From Rhodobacterales bacterium (lineage in GTDB: Bacteria > Pseudomonadota > Alphaproteobacteria > Rhizobiales > Stappiaceae): a DNA stretch of 64,000 nucleotides. Both the position numbers and the translations under genes were made by a program. This document shows, in pieces, positions 49,202-57,625 of this stretch. Each line of letters opens with the position of its first letter. The first letter of the stretch is position 1. Under the pieces are notes generated by a model. It searched no databases. It was given only the letters and a program-made list of their open reading frames with translations, and was not told the DNA's origin. The DNA is taken from contig VIRH01000109.1 of NCBI GenBank assembly GCA_008107755.1, forward strand, positions 1-64,000. The letters are read 5' to 3'.

Positions 49202-49798
49202 TCAGGCCCAGGTTCCCGCAAAGGCAATTTCATCCAGCGGTTTTCTGGGGCTCGGTGCTTCCCGCGCCTGAAGGCTTTCCGGCAGTGCTGAAGCCTCCCC
49301 CCGCCGGCCGATGGCAACAGCGATTTCCGGAACGAAGCGCTCTGGAACGCCAAGAGCCGAGTGGATGTCATCCTTCAGGATGCCGGCCATGGCGTGGGCA
49401 TGATAGCCAAGTTCAGTCGCCTGAAGCGCCATATAGGCCCAGGCCGAGCCCGCGTCGAATGAATGGGTGGCATTCGGGCGGGCCGGCTTGCCGTCCTTGC
49501 CGTCGATTTCACTGTCGGAAAAGAGATAGACGAGCGCGGAGGAATGCTGTGCCCAGTCCCGATTGAAGGGATTGAGAAGGCCGACGAGCTTTTGCCAGTG
49601 GGCATCATCGCGGAGCGCGTAGACAAAGCGCCAGGGCTGAATGTTGAAGGCCGAGGGCGCCCAGCGCGCCGCTTCCAGAACGGACTTGAGATCGGCCTCG
49701 GGCATCGTGGAACCGTCGAAGGACCTGGGGGACCAGCGATTTATGAAAAAGTCCTGAACCGGATGATCCGGTGTGCGGGCGGTTGCAATCTCGGTCAT
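49202..49798 (-). CDS. Nitroreductase-family FMN protein
   Basis: 198 residues. NRWSPRSFDGSTMPEADL near 20-37 is the FMN phosphate-binding start of the family, WAPSAFNIQPWRFVYAL near 46-62 follows, and GSAWAYMALQATELGYHAHAMAG near 117-139 supplies the dimer and flavin contact helix. These homodimeric enzymes reduce nitro groups, quinones or enals with NAD(P)H in the cytoplasm. The physiological substrate is unknown. It is transcribed alone, convergent with the cupin gene. Confidence 0.88.
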   Translation of the reverse strand: MTEIATARTPDHPVQDFFINRWSPRSFDGSTMPEADLKSVLEAARWAPSAFNIQPWRFVYALRDDAHWQKLVGLLNPFNRDWAQHSSALVYLFSDSEIDGKDGKPARPNATHSFDAGSAWAYMALQATELGYHAHAMAGILKDDIHSALGVPERFVPEIAVAIGRRGEASALPESLQAREAPSPRKPLDEIAFAGTWA

Positions 49799-49956
49799 CG
49801 TTTCTGTCTCCTGACACCTGTGCAGGCCAACGGGCCAAATTTTGCGCAGCTTTAGACCTGAACTGTCTTTGTATCAAGATACTTTCGTGAAATTGTTTGG
49901 GATGTACCGAGACCGGTCTCAAGGGCGCCGCCGGCACGCAGGAAGGAATTTGCCGC

Positions 49957-50847
49957 TCAGGTTTCGGAGGTCGTTCGAACTGTGGGCGCCAGCAGAATGG
50001 CCGACAGGACAAGGGCAGCGGAGAGTGCCTCACGGATCCCGACGACTTCGCCAAAGGCCAGCCAGCCGACGAGCAACATCGTCGGCAATTCGAAACTTCC
50101 GGCTGCGGCCGTCCTCACGGGCCCGACCCGCTGGCAGGCTACCGTGTAAAGAAGTTGGGGAACCAGCGCTGTGACGACACCCATGGTGACGACTGTCTCC
50201 CACGCCCCGGAGGATGAAGGCATGAGCGCCCCTTCGCGCAAGGCCAGTGGCAGAAGCCCGGCGACGGAGCCCATGAGCACCCACCCTGCCCGCTCGGTTG
50301 AGGTGAGCCGTCCGGCAACGCCGCTCATGACGACCACGAGCAAACCGAACGCCACAGGCGCAGGGATCGCCCAGACCAGGGCGGCAATATCATCCGGGGA
50401 CAACACAGCAGGGTCGAGCAGCAGCGCGGCGGCTCCCGTCACCAGAGCAGCCGCCGCCAGCGACCGCATGGTGAGCTGTTGCCGCAGGAGAAGCCAGGCA
50501 AACAGCGCCGCAAAGACCGGATAGGACATGTAGACGACGCCAACGGCCGCCACGGGTGCACCGCTCAGGGCATCGAAATATCCGATCAGACTGAGCCCCA
50601 TGACCGCACCCGCACCGGCGTAAACAAGAACATGCGGCAGTCTTGCCCGGTCGAGCCGGAGAAAGGGCAGCAGGAGAAGTGCAGAAAATCCGTACCGGTA
50701 GAGCGCGATTGTGGCGGGACCGGAGCCTTCCGCCTGCAGGTCGCGCACGAAGAGTGGCACGAGGCCGAAACAGACAGCCGACATGGCGATCACGAGTGTC
50801 GCGCTCGCTGGTCCGGGCATGAATCGCTGAAGCGTCACATTGGTCAT
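49957..50847 (-). CDS. EamA/DMT-family membrane transporter
   Basis: 296 residues with ten hydrophobic helices in two EamA repeats. The first repeat ends near 145 and the second starts near 150. Motifs such as ALYRYGFSALLLLPFL near 46-61 and YMSYPVFAALFAWLLLRQQL near 105-124 are typical. Relatives export amino acids, nucleosides or other small metabolites. It is divergent from a LysR-type regulator with 77 bp between the starts, so that regulator probably controls it. The cargo is unknown. Confidence 0.88.
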   Translation of the reverse strand: MTNVTLQRFMPGPASATLVIAMSAVCFGLVPLFVRDLQAEGSGPATIALYRYGFSALLLLPFLRLDRARLPHVLVYAGAGAVMGLSLIGYFDALSGAPVAAVGVVYMSYPVFAALFAWLLLRQQLTMRSLAAAALVTGAAALLLDPAVLSPDDIAALVWAIPAPVAFGLLVVVMSGVAGRLTSTERAGWVLMGSVAGLLPLALREGALMPSSSGAWETVVTMGVVTALVPQLLYTVACQRVGPVRTAAAGSFELPTMLLVGWLAFGEVVGIREALSAALVLSAILLAPTVRTTSET

Positions 50848-50902
50848 GCCCGTCGATAGCGCGCGCTCAGAAGGAAATAAAATTCTTAGTTTTCATTCTC
50901 TT

Positions 50903-50919
50903 CATGAAATGATTTCATG
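50903..50919. promoter_or_regulatory. Candidate LysR-type operator between the DMT and LysR genes
   Basis: CATGAAA-TGA-TTTCATG is a perfect 7-3-7 palindrome. It contains T-N11-A (TGAAATGATTTCA), the classic LysR-type box, and ends five bases before the regulator start. It lies in the 77-bp divergent promoter region. Confidence 0.6.
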
Positions 50920-50924
50920 CGAAC

Positions 50925-51875
50925 ATGATACCCAAGCTTGCGATCCATCATCTGACCCTGCTTTCGGCTCTTGAGGACACCGGTTCCATGACGACCGCCG
51001 CTGCGCGCCTCGGCATAACGCAGTCGGCGGCATCGCATCGTTTGCGGGAAGCGGAACGCAGGATCGGCCTGCCGCTCGTTCGGCGGATGGAAACCGGGTT
51101 CGAACTCACGCAAGAAGGCGAAAGACTGAAGCGGCTTGGCGAGGGTTTCCTGGCTGAGCTCTTTCGCCTGGAACAGGAACTGGAGGCCTCTGCCCGCGAC
51201 GCGCGCGTGCTGGTTCGTCTCGGCCAGGCCACCTACAGCCGCTACCACTGGTTTCCGGCCTTTCTCGATTATCTGGAAACTGAAGACCCCCGCCTCTCGG
51301 TCGATCTGTCGGGACGGGCGACCGCCCACCCGCTTGCCTCCCTTCTGGAGGGATCGGTCGATGTTTCGCTGGTGTCCGGCCGCCAGCCCGCGCTCACGCC
51401 ATTTCACAGCGTCAGGCTGGGCAGCTATCCGATCGTTGCCGTGCTGTCGAAGGATCATCCACTGGCAGCGGAGCCGGTCGTCAACAGCCTGAACATGGGG
51501 GACGAGCGCTTCTTCGTTTATCCGCTGACCGCCGAGGCCGGCCTGGACTGGATCACCTTTCTCGGCGCCCCGACAAAGCCGTTCCGCAGACTGACGCATA
51601 TGCCGACCCCGGAAGCGGTGATCGATCTCGTACGCGCCAATTTCGGCGTTGCGCTTTTCAGCAAATGGGCGATCGCGCCGGAGCTGGCCGACGGAACGCT
51701 GGTGGCCAGGCCAATCAGCGAGGAAGGTGTCTCACTGGATCTCTGGTGCGTGCGCCGCGCCTCGGACCCCGCAGATGCGCCATCGGCCCGCCTGATAGCG
51801 GCGCTTTCCAGCTGGTGCAGCACAACAGACACGGCACTTGAAACACTGGCGTTCGAAAGCCGTGACGCGCGCTGA
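50925..51875 (+). CDS. LysR-family transcriptional regulator
   Basis: 316 residues. The winged helix near 1-65 contains TTAAARLGITQSAASHRLREAE, with the recognition helix SQSAASHR-like, and RMETGFELTQEGERL follows. The rest (about 90-300) is a periplasmic-binding-type effector domain. It normally acts as a tetramer that activates a divergent gene on binding an effector. It is divergent from the DMT transporter with a palindrome between, so it likely controls that exporter. The effector is not known. Confidence 0.9.
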   Translation: MIPKLAIHHLTLLSALEDTGSMTTAAARLGITQSAASHRLREAERRIGLPLVRRMETGFELTQEGERLKRLGEGFLAELFRLEQELEASARDARVLVRLGQATYSRYHWFPAFLDYLETEDPRLSVDLSGRATAHPLASLLEGSVDVSLVSGRQPALTPFHSVRLGSYPIVAVLSKDHPLAAEPVVNSLNMGDERFFVYPLTAEAGLDWITFLGAPTKPFRRLTHMPTPEAVIDLVRANFGVALFSKWAIAPELADGTLVARPISEEGVSLDLWCVRRASDPADAPSARLIAALSSWCSTTDTALETLAFESRDAR

Positions 51876-51890
51876 TGACCAAGGCCTTAA

Positions 51891-53402
51891 TCAAGCAAAG
51901 TCAGCGCGGAACTGCTCGCGAAGCGCGTTCTTCTGGATCTTGCCCATGGTGTTGCGCGGCAAGCTGTCGAGGAGATGCACCTTCTTGGGCTGCTTGAACT
52001 TCGCAAGCTTGTCCTGAAGCGCGGCCTGAACGGTTTCCTCGTCGACCGAAGCGCCTGAACGCATGGCCAGCACGGCAACCACCGCTTCGCCGAAATCAGG
52101 ATGCGGCACGCCGATGACCGCGCTTTCCGCCACCCCCGGCACCTCGTCCAGCAAGGCTTCCACTTCCGCCGGATAGACGTTGAACCCGCCCGAAATGATC
52201 AGGTCCTTGGACCGGCCAACTATCGACACGTATCCGCCCGTATCAATTCGCCCCATGTCTCCGGTGATGAAGTAGCCGTCAGTGCGAAATTCCTGCGCGG
52301 TCTTTTCCGGCATCCGCCAATACCCCTGAAAGACGTTCGGCCCCTTGACCTCGATGATCCCGACCTCGCCCTGCTCGACCACCCTGCCGGTGGTGGCATC
52401 GGCAATGCGCAGGCCGACGCCGGGCAGAGGAAATCCAACGGTTCCCGGACGACGGTCACCGTCATAGGGGTTCGAGGTGTTCATGTTGGTTTCCGTCATG
52501 CCGTAACGTTCCAGGATCATGTGCCCGGTTCGCTTCGAGAAGTCCTTGTGCACCTCTGCCGACAGCGGGGCCGAGCCGGAGATGAACAGGCGCATATGGC
52601 TGACGAGATCCCGGGTGAAGGCCTCTGACCCCAGCAGCCGGCTGTAAAAGGTCGGAACGCCCATCATGGAGGTGGCTTGCGGCAGGCATTCCAGAACCGT
52701 GTCCAGGTCGAATTTCGGCAGGAACAGCATTGATCCGCCTGCCATCATCAGGCAGTTGGTCGCAACAAAGAGCCCATGCGTGTGGAAGATGGGCAAGGCA
52801 TGCAGCAGGACATCGTCCTCGGAAAAGCGCCACACCTTCACGAGGGTGCGGGAATTGGAGGCGAGGTTTTCATGACTGAGCATTGCCCCCTTGGAGCGGC
52901 CGGTGGTCCCGGACGTGTAGAGGATCGCGGCGAGATCGTCGGCGTCTCGCGGCTGCGTCTCGTATTGGTCCGGCATCGTGTCGGCAAGCGTACGCAGGCT
53001 GCCCTCTCCGGCCGCATCCAGCGTCTCGAGTCTGGCCCCCGCCTTTTGCGCCGTTTCGGCCAGGGCGTCGGCCCTCGCCGGGTCGCACACAAAGACCGCC
53101 GGCTCCGCATCATTGATGAAGTAGTCGATTTCTGCCGGTGTATAGGCCGTGTTGAGCGGAAGGAAAATTGCGCCGGCCCGGATAGTCGCAAGATAGAGCA
53201 TCAGCGCTTCAGGCGTCTTTTCGACCTGCACCGCGACCCGGTCTCCCGGCTGCACGCCCAGCTTTCCGAGCGCTCCGGCGAATTGCGCCGACCGGGCCAT
53301 CATGGCGCGATAGCTGGTGACCTCTCCCTCCGCCGACGTCAAAAAGGGCTTGTCCATGTCGGGGATGAACGCGGTGAGGGCTTCGAAAAGATGATTGCTC
53401 AT
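51891..53402 (-). CDS. matB: Malonyl-CoA synthase-like acyl-CoA synthetase
   Basis: 503 residues of the AMP-forming ligase family. The P-loop-like A3 motif LYTSGTTGRSKGAMLSHENL near 161-180, LPIFHTHGLF near 200-209, RYGMTETNMNTSNPYDGDRR near 294-313 and the hinge GRSKDLIISGGFNVYP near 389-404 are present. The final Lys in RNTMGKIQKNALRE near 485-498 completes the adenylation site. The RPGTVGFPLPGV and MTETNMNT patterns are characteristic of MatB, which converts malonate and CoA to malonyl-CoA. No matA or matC lies nearby. It is transcribed alone. Confidence 0.87.
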   Translation of the reverse strand: MSNHLFEALTAFIPDMDKPFLTSAEGEVTSYRAMMARSAQFAGALGKLGVQPGDRVAVQVEKTPEALMLYLATIRAGAIFLPLNTAYTPAEIDYFINDAEPAVFVCDPARADALAETAQKAGARLETLDAAGEGSLRTLADTMPDQYETQPRDADDLAAILYTSGTTGRSKGAMLSHENLASNSRTLVKVWRFSEDDVLLHALPIFHTHGLFVATNCLMMAGGSMLFLPKFDLDTVLECLPQATSMMGVPTFYSRLLGSEAFTRDLVSHMRLFISGSAPLSAEVHKDFSKRTGHMILERYGMTETNMNTSNPYDGDRRPGTVGFPLPGVGLRIADATTGRVVEQGEVGIIEVKGPNVFQGYWRMPEKTAQEFRTDGYFITGDMGRIDTGGYVSIVGRSKDLIISGGFNVYPAEVEALLDEVPGVAESAVIGVPHPDFGEAVVAVLAMRSGASVDEETVQAALQDKLAKFKQPKKVHLLDSLPRNTMGKIQKNALREQFRADFA

Positions 53403-53631
53403 GGAAAAGGTCCGTTTCCGGGCTGAGTTTCGTCATCTTTTAACCGGGACATCATGCAAGCATCAAGCATGTGCAAGCATGAGCGCCGCAGCAAACGGTT
53501 GCTGCATTGCCGTATCGGACTTGAATTCCGGCCCGCTCAGTCGCAGGCTTCCTCGAGGGGAAGCACAATGACACCGGCCCGGACAAACCGATCAAGGGGC
53601 GGGATCAGTCAGCCAGGCGAGGCAACAGCAG

Positions 53632-54285
53632 ATGCCGACCACCAGAACCGAGACATTGGCGGAATTCATTGCAGATGGAGCCGTTCACGTGATCGGCATA
53701 TGCCTTGGCATTGCCGCCACGATTATTCTCGCCATCACGATCTGGGGCACCGACGAACCTGCCCGGCAGGTGACCGTGATGATCTACGCCTCGTGCCTGA
53801 TGGCGATGCTGATCTGTTCCGCGCTTTACAACATGCTGGCCAAGAACAACAAAACTGGCATCCTCAGGCGGCTCGACCACGCCGCGATCTTCCTGATGAT
53901 CGCCGGCACCTATACCCCGCTGGCGGCAATCATCATCGGCGGCTGGACAGGCGGAATTCTGCTTGCGGTGGTCTGGACGGGAGCCCTGGCGGGGGTGATC
54001 ATCAAGCTGGCCCATCTCAGCGGCAACGGCCGGCTGTCCGTGTCTATCTATCTCGGCCTCGGCTGGGTCGTGGTCTTTGCCGTCAATCCGCTGATCAAGA
54101 ACGCCAGCGATTTCGGCTTCTACATGATCCTGGCAGGCGGGCTTCTCTATACGATCGGAACGATGTTCTATGCCTGGAAGCGCCTGCCCTTCCAGAATGC
54201 GATCTGGCACGCCTTCGTGCTAGCGGCTGCCGTATGCCATTTCGGGGCCGTGTTCCACGACGTCGCCCTGCCGGGGACGCTCTGA
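53632..54285 (+). CDS. Hemolysin III / PAQR-type membrane protein
   Basis: 217 residues with seven helices. The family's metal-binding residues are present: AEFIADGAVHVIGICLG near 9-25 (Glu, Asp, His), CSALYNM near 61-67, RRLDHAAIFLMIAGTYTPL near 79-97 (Asp-His, hydrolase-like) and WHAFVLAAAVCHFGAV near 191-206 (two His). The fold is shared with PAQR receptors and alkaline ceramidases. The hemolysin name is historical, and most bacterial members have an uncertain role in the membrane. It stands alone. The ATG at 53632 has a weak ribosome-binding site. Confidence 0.85.
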   Translation: MPTTRTETLAEFIADGAVHVIGICLGIAATIILAITIWGTDEPARQVTVMIYASCLMAMLICSALYNMLAKNNKTGILRRLDHAAIFLMIAGTYTPLAAIIIGGWTGGILLAVVWTGALAGVIIKLAHLSGNGRLSVSIYLGLGWVVVFAVNPLIKNASDFGFYMILAGGLLYTIGTMFYAWKRLPFQNAIWHAFVLAAAVCHFGAVFHDVALPGTL

Positions 54286-54390
54286 ACACCTGCCGGATGG
54301 CATCAGGAGATGCAGGCCCGACGGAAAGAGACGAGCCTCTTTGCGTCGGGCATCTCAGGGCGTCGGCCGCGTCGGACCGATCGCATTCGG

Positions 54391-55149
54391 TCAGGCCCCT
54401 TTGGTCTCTTTGGTTTCCTCGGCCCCTTCACCCGGGTCCTTCGACAACACAATGACCTTGGTGCGGAGCGGCACCCGGTTGAAAAGGTCGATCACGTCCT
54501 GCTGCCACATGCGGATGCAGCCCGAGGATACGCTCTTGCCGATGGAATTGGGCTGATTGGTGCCGTGGATACGGTAAAGCGTATCCCTGGAGCCCTGCCA
54601 CAGGTCCATAGCCCTTGCGCCGAGCGGATTCCTGAGGCCGGCCGGATAGCCCTTTTCCCAGTAGCGCTCGAGGGACGGCTTGCGGGCGATCATTTCCCGT
54701 GGAGGGCGCCAGATCGGATGTTCGCGCTTGACCCGGATCAACGCCTCGCCAGACCATGCGAACCCGGCCTTGCCGACGCCGATGCCGTAGCGAAGGGCCT
54801 TGTTGTTGCCCAGCGTCCAGTAAAGGAAATTGTTGTAAGGGTCGACGATGATCGTCCCGGGCGCCTGCCAGGTCCTGTACTCGACAACCTGTCGCCAGTA
54901 CTTGCGGTCGAAATTCTTGTACGGGATAGCGGGCCAGGTGTAGTCACCGTCCGGCAGCGCCGCATAGGCAGCCGCATAGTCGAACTCCTCGTCCGGCAAT
55001 TCCGCCTGATCCGGCAGACCGACAACGGTTTGACACCCAACCAGCGCAGTCGCGGACAGCAGCAGACCGCCGGCCAGAAAGGCCCGGCGGCTCGGCAGGA
55101 AACGGTTGTCACCGGCTTCATCATCAAGGTGCGAAATGTTAGGCTTCAT
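54391..55149 (-). CDS. L,D-transpeptidase (YkuD domain), predicted Tat-exported lipoprotein
   Basis: 252 residues. The N-terminus carries a twin-arginine-like SRRAFLAGG near 20-28 and a lipobox LVGC near 36-39, so it is predicted to be an exported lipoprotein. The YkuD domain occupies about 95-240, with HGTNQPNSIGKSVSSGCIRM near 194-213; Cys210 is the nucleophile and the His is the partner. Such enzymes make 3-3 peptidoglycan crosslinks or attach lipoproteins, acting in the periplasm. GGAGG precedes ATG 55149. It is divergent from the dipeptidase gene. Confidence 0.92.
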   Translation of the reverse strand: MKPNISHLDDEAGDNRFLPSRRAFLAGGLLLSATALVGCQTVVGLPDQAELPDEEFDYAAAYAALPDGDYTWPAIPYKNFDRKYWRQVVEYRTWQAPGTIIVDPYNNFLYWTLGNNKALRYGIGVGKAGFAWSGEALIRVKREHPIWRPPREMIARKPSLERYWEKGYPAGLRNPLGARAMDLWQGSRDTLYRIHGTNQPNSIGKSVSSGCIRMWQQDVIDLFNRVPLRTKVIVLSKDPGEGAEETKETKGA

Positions 55150-55298
55150 AGGACCTCCGAAATTCCGGCACCTTCTTGAGACAGCTTTTCAACAGTTGCA
55201 AGTCACATTCCAGGAATCAGCCTTACAATCCGCCTTCAAAGCATTAGATTGTCACCAACACCCCTTCCGACCTTTTCCTCATTTCCCAGAGATTTTCC

Positions 55299-56366
55299 GT
55301 GCCCGACCAGATTGCCAAATCTCCCTTTCCCGTGTTCGACGGCCACAACGACACAATCCTGAAACTCGAGATCGAGGCGATCAAAGGTCGGGAACGCAGT
55401 TTTTTCGAGCGCTCGGAAATCGGTCACATGGATCTGGTCCGCGCCCAGGAAGCCGGATTTGCCGGCGGCCTTTTTGCCATGTTCGTGCCGTCCAACCCGA
55501 CACAGGACTTCTCGAAGGCCTTCAATCCCAAGGATCCCGTCAATTTCGCGCCTGTGCCCCAAAAGGAGGCGCTCGACTTCACCTACAGACTGCTGGAGCG
55601 CGCTGAGCGGATTGCTGCCGACAGCGAGGGAGCCGTCGTCATCTGCCGCACGCCGGAGGAAAACCGGAAGGCTATCGAGGACGGCAAACTGGCCATGAGC
55701 CTTCACATCGAGGGCGCCGAGGCCATAGACACACAGTTCTATGCCCTGGAAGAGCTCTACAAGCGTGGTCTGCGCTCGCTTGGTCACGTATGGAGCCGGG
55801 AAAACGACTTCGGCTTCGGCGTGCCGATGGAGCTGCCCGCCTCTCCGGACATCGGGCCGGGCCTGACAGGTGCGGGCCGGGATCTCGTGCGCGCCTGCAA
55901 CCAGCTCGGTATTCTTCTCGATGTTTCACATCTCAACGAAAAGGGCTTCTGGGATCTGGCGCGGATCACGGACCGGCCCATCGTCGCCAGCCATTCAAAC
56001 GCCCATGCCATCAGTCCCAGCAGCCGCAACCTGACCGACAAGCAACTTGACGCGATCAAGGAAAGCGGCGGACTTGTCGGGATCAATTTCCATGTTGCAT
56101 TCCTGCGCAAGGATGGCGCTTACACGCAGGACACCCCGCTGAGCGTCGTTGCAGACCACGCGGCTTATCTCGTTGACCGGCTTGGCGAGGATTGCGTCGC
56201 CTTCGGCTCCGACTTCGACGGCTGCATGACGCCGAAAGACATTCGCGACGTGACCGGTCTCTACCGCCTCGTCGAAGCGCTCGACGAGCGGGGTTTCAAC
56301 GCGCAGACCCTGGAGAAGATCACGCACAGGAACTGGCTTTCGGCACTGGAAAAGGCCGCTGCCTGA
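55299..56366 (+). CDS. Membrane (renal-type) dipeptidase, M19 family
   Basis: 355 residues from GTG 55299. The zinc-binding His and Asp are in VFDGHNDTIL near 12-21 (HxD), the bridging Glu in SLHIEGAEAID near 135-145, and His in IVASHSNAHAIS near 229-240. The Asp in FGSDFDG near 302-308 completes the site. It hydrolyses dipeptides, including those with a D-residue. No signal peptide is seen, so it is probably cytosolic. With the peptide ABC operon and the GntR/FCD regulator nearby, it may hydrolyse imported dipeptides. Confidence 0.88.
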   Translation: MPDQIAKSPFPVFDGHNDTILKLEIEAIKGRERSFFERSEIGHMDLVRAQEAGFAGGLFAMFVPSNPTQDFSKAFNPKDPVNFAPVPQKEALDFTYRLLERAERIAADSEGAVVICRTPEENRKAIEDGKLAMSLHIEGAEAIDTQFYALEELYKRGLRSLGHVWSRENDFGFGVPMELPASPDIGPGLTGAGRDLVRACNQLGILLDVSHLNEKGFWDLARITDRPIVASHSNAHAISPSSRNLTDKQLDAIKESGGLVGINFHVAFLRKDGAYTQDTPLSVVADHAAYLVDRLGEDCVAFGSDFDGCMTPKDIRDVTGLYRLVEALDERGFNAQTLEKITHRNWLSALEKAAA

Positions 56367-56745
56367 TCGGAGAAAAGCCGCATCACGACAACGCGACCTA
56401 AAGTTGTCCGAATTTTATACTAAAGTCTAAGCATTTCCGATTGCTTTTCCGACAAACGCAAGAAACAATAAATACATTGTAATTTCTAACAGCCGTCCGA
56501 CACAGTGCCGGGCACTGTCATGAAGCACGCGCCCCACTGACCCGAAAGGGCCGCAGGAACAGACGTGTAAAGCAGTGCAACAACGGGAACGGCGATTGAT
56601 TCCGCTGGCTTGCCCCATTAACCGTTTAGCCGCCTATGCGTCTGGATGGAAAAACAATAGTCTTTCGTCAGGATACTGCCCTGTCGAACAGTTTATTCAA
56701 GGGGTGTTGCCGGTCCGGACATGCCGTGGGGGCAACGACGTGACT
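56367..56745. other. AT-richer leader region of the GntR gene with a hairpin
   Basis: 379 bases without a confident gene. A perfect 7-bp hairpin with a three-base loop (ACAGTGC-CGG-GCACTGT) lies at 56502-56518 and may be a terminator for the dipeptidase gene or a regulatory site. The long upstream open frame in phase with the regulator has no start signal. Confidence 0.45.
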
Positions 56746-57510
56746 ATGCAAAGTGCCGCGGACTTCGATCCGCTGCCTGAATCTTCGGCAGGTGGCAAGC
56801 GGGCCCGCAAGTGCGATTCCGTCTATCAGGATCTCAAGCGCAAAATTCTGACCGGGGAACTGACCTCGGACAGCCCGATCACGGAGCAGTCCCTGGCGCA
56901 GGACTACGGCTGCTCACAGAGTACGATCCGGGAAGCCCTCCTGATCCTGCAGCAGTACGGGCTGGTCATTCGCCGGGGCTATCAGGGGACCTTCGTCACG
57001 GATCCGGGTTCGGTGGAAGCGATGCTTCTCCTGAAACTGCGCACCGATATCGAGGTCACCGGAATAGCCAAGGCCGCGACCCGGATCACGCAGGACCAGA
57101 TTTGCAACCTCAGGAGTATGGCCGAGCGTTACAATCAGAGCCGCAAGCGCCGGGACGTCTTTCTGGGAGCAGAACTGGACAGGGGATTTCATCTCACGCT
57201 GTTCAGGACCTCGGAAATGCCGGTTCTCGAGCCCATGCTGCTGCGGAGCATCATGATGCTTCAGCTTGTCTTGCTGAAAGTGCCACGAAGCGAGCAAGCC
57301 TGGAACAGCCCGCCCATCACACGGCACAGCAGCATCCTTGACGCCCTGGATCGGCGCGATGTCGATGGTTCGGTGGAGGCGATGCGCGATCATATCCTGT
57401 CGAGCGCAACGCTTCTTGCCCCCCATATCTACGGCACCGATACACAGAAACTCCGCCGGACCTTCGAACAGGAGCCGGAGCGCTTTTCCTCGCTCGCAGG
57501 CTCCCGATAG
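56746..57510 (+). CDS. GntR-family regulator, FCD domain
   Basis: 254 residues from ATG 56746; GTG 56740 is possible and the longer frame lacks a start signal. The winged helix is near 25-90, with SLAQDYGCSQSTIREALLIL and GLVIRRGYQGTFVTD after it. The FCD ligand domain spans about 95-225, but its metal ligands (three His expected) are incomplete: RGFHLTLF and RDHILSSA are seen. It likely controls the neighbouring dipeptidase or the peptide ABC operon on the other strand. The ligand is unknown. Confidence 0.87.
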   Translation: MQSAADFDPLPESSAGGKRARKCDSVYQDLKRKILTGELTSDSPITEQSLAQDYGCSQSTIREALLILQQYGLVIRRGYQGTFVTDPGSVEAMLLLKLRTDIEVTGIAKAATRITQDQICNLRSMAERYNQSRKRRDVFLGAELDRGFHLTLFRTSEMPVLEPMLLRSIMMLQLVLLKVPRSEQAWNSPPITRHSSILDALDRRDVDGSVEAMRDHILSSATLLAPHIYGTDTQKLRRTFEQEPERFSSLAGSR

Positions 57511-57625
57511 GCATCAACGGCTCGGCGACAGCCGATCGAGACCCCCGAACCTGATTGAAATGGACGGCATCTGGTATTGTGGTTTGTCGTATCGAACCCA
57601 CCACGATGCATCATTCGGCAAGGCG

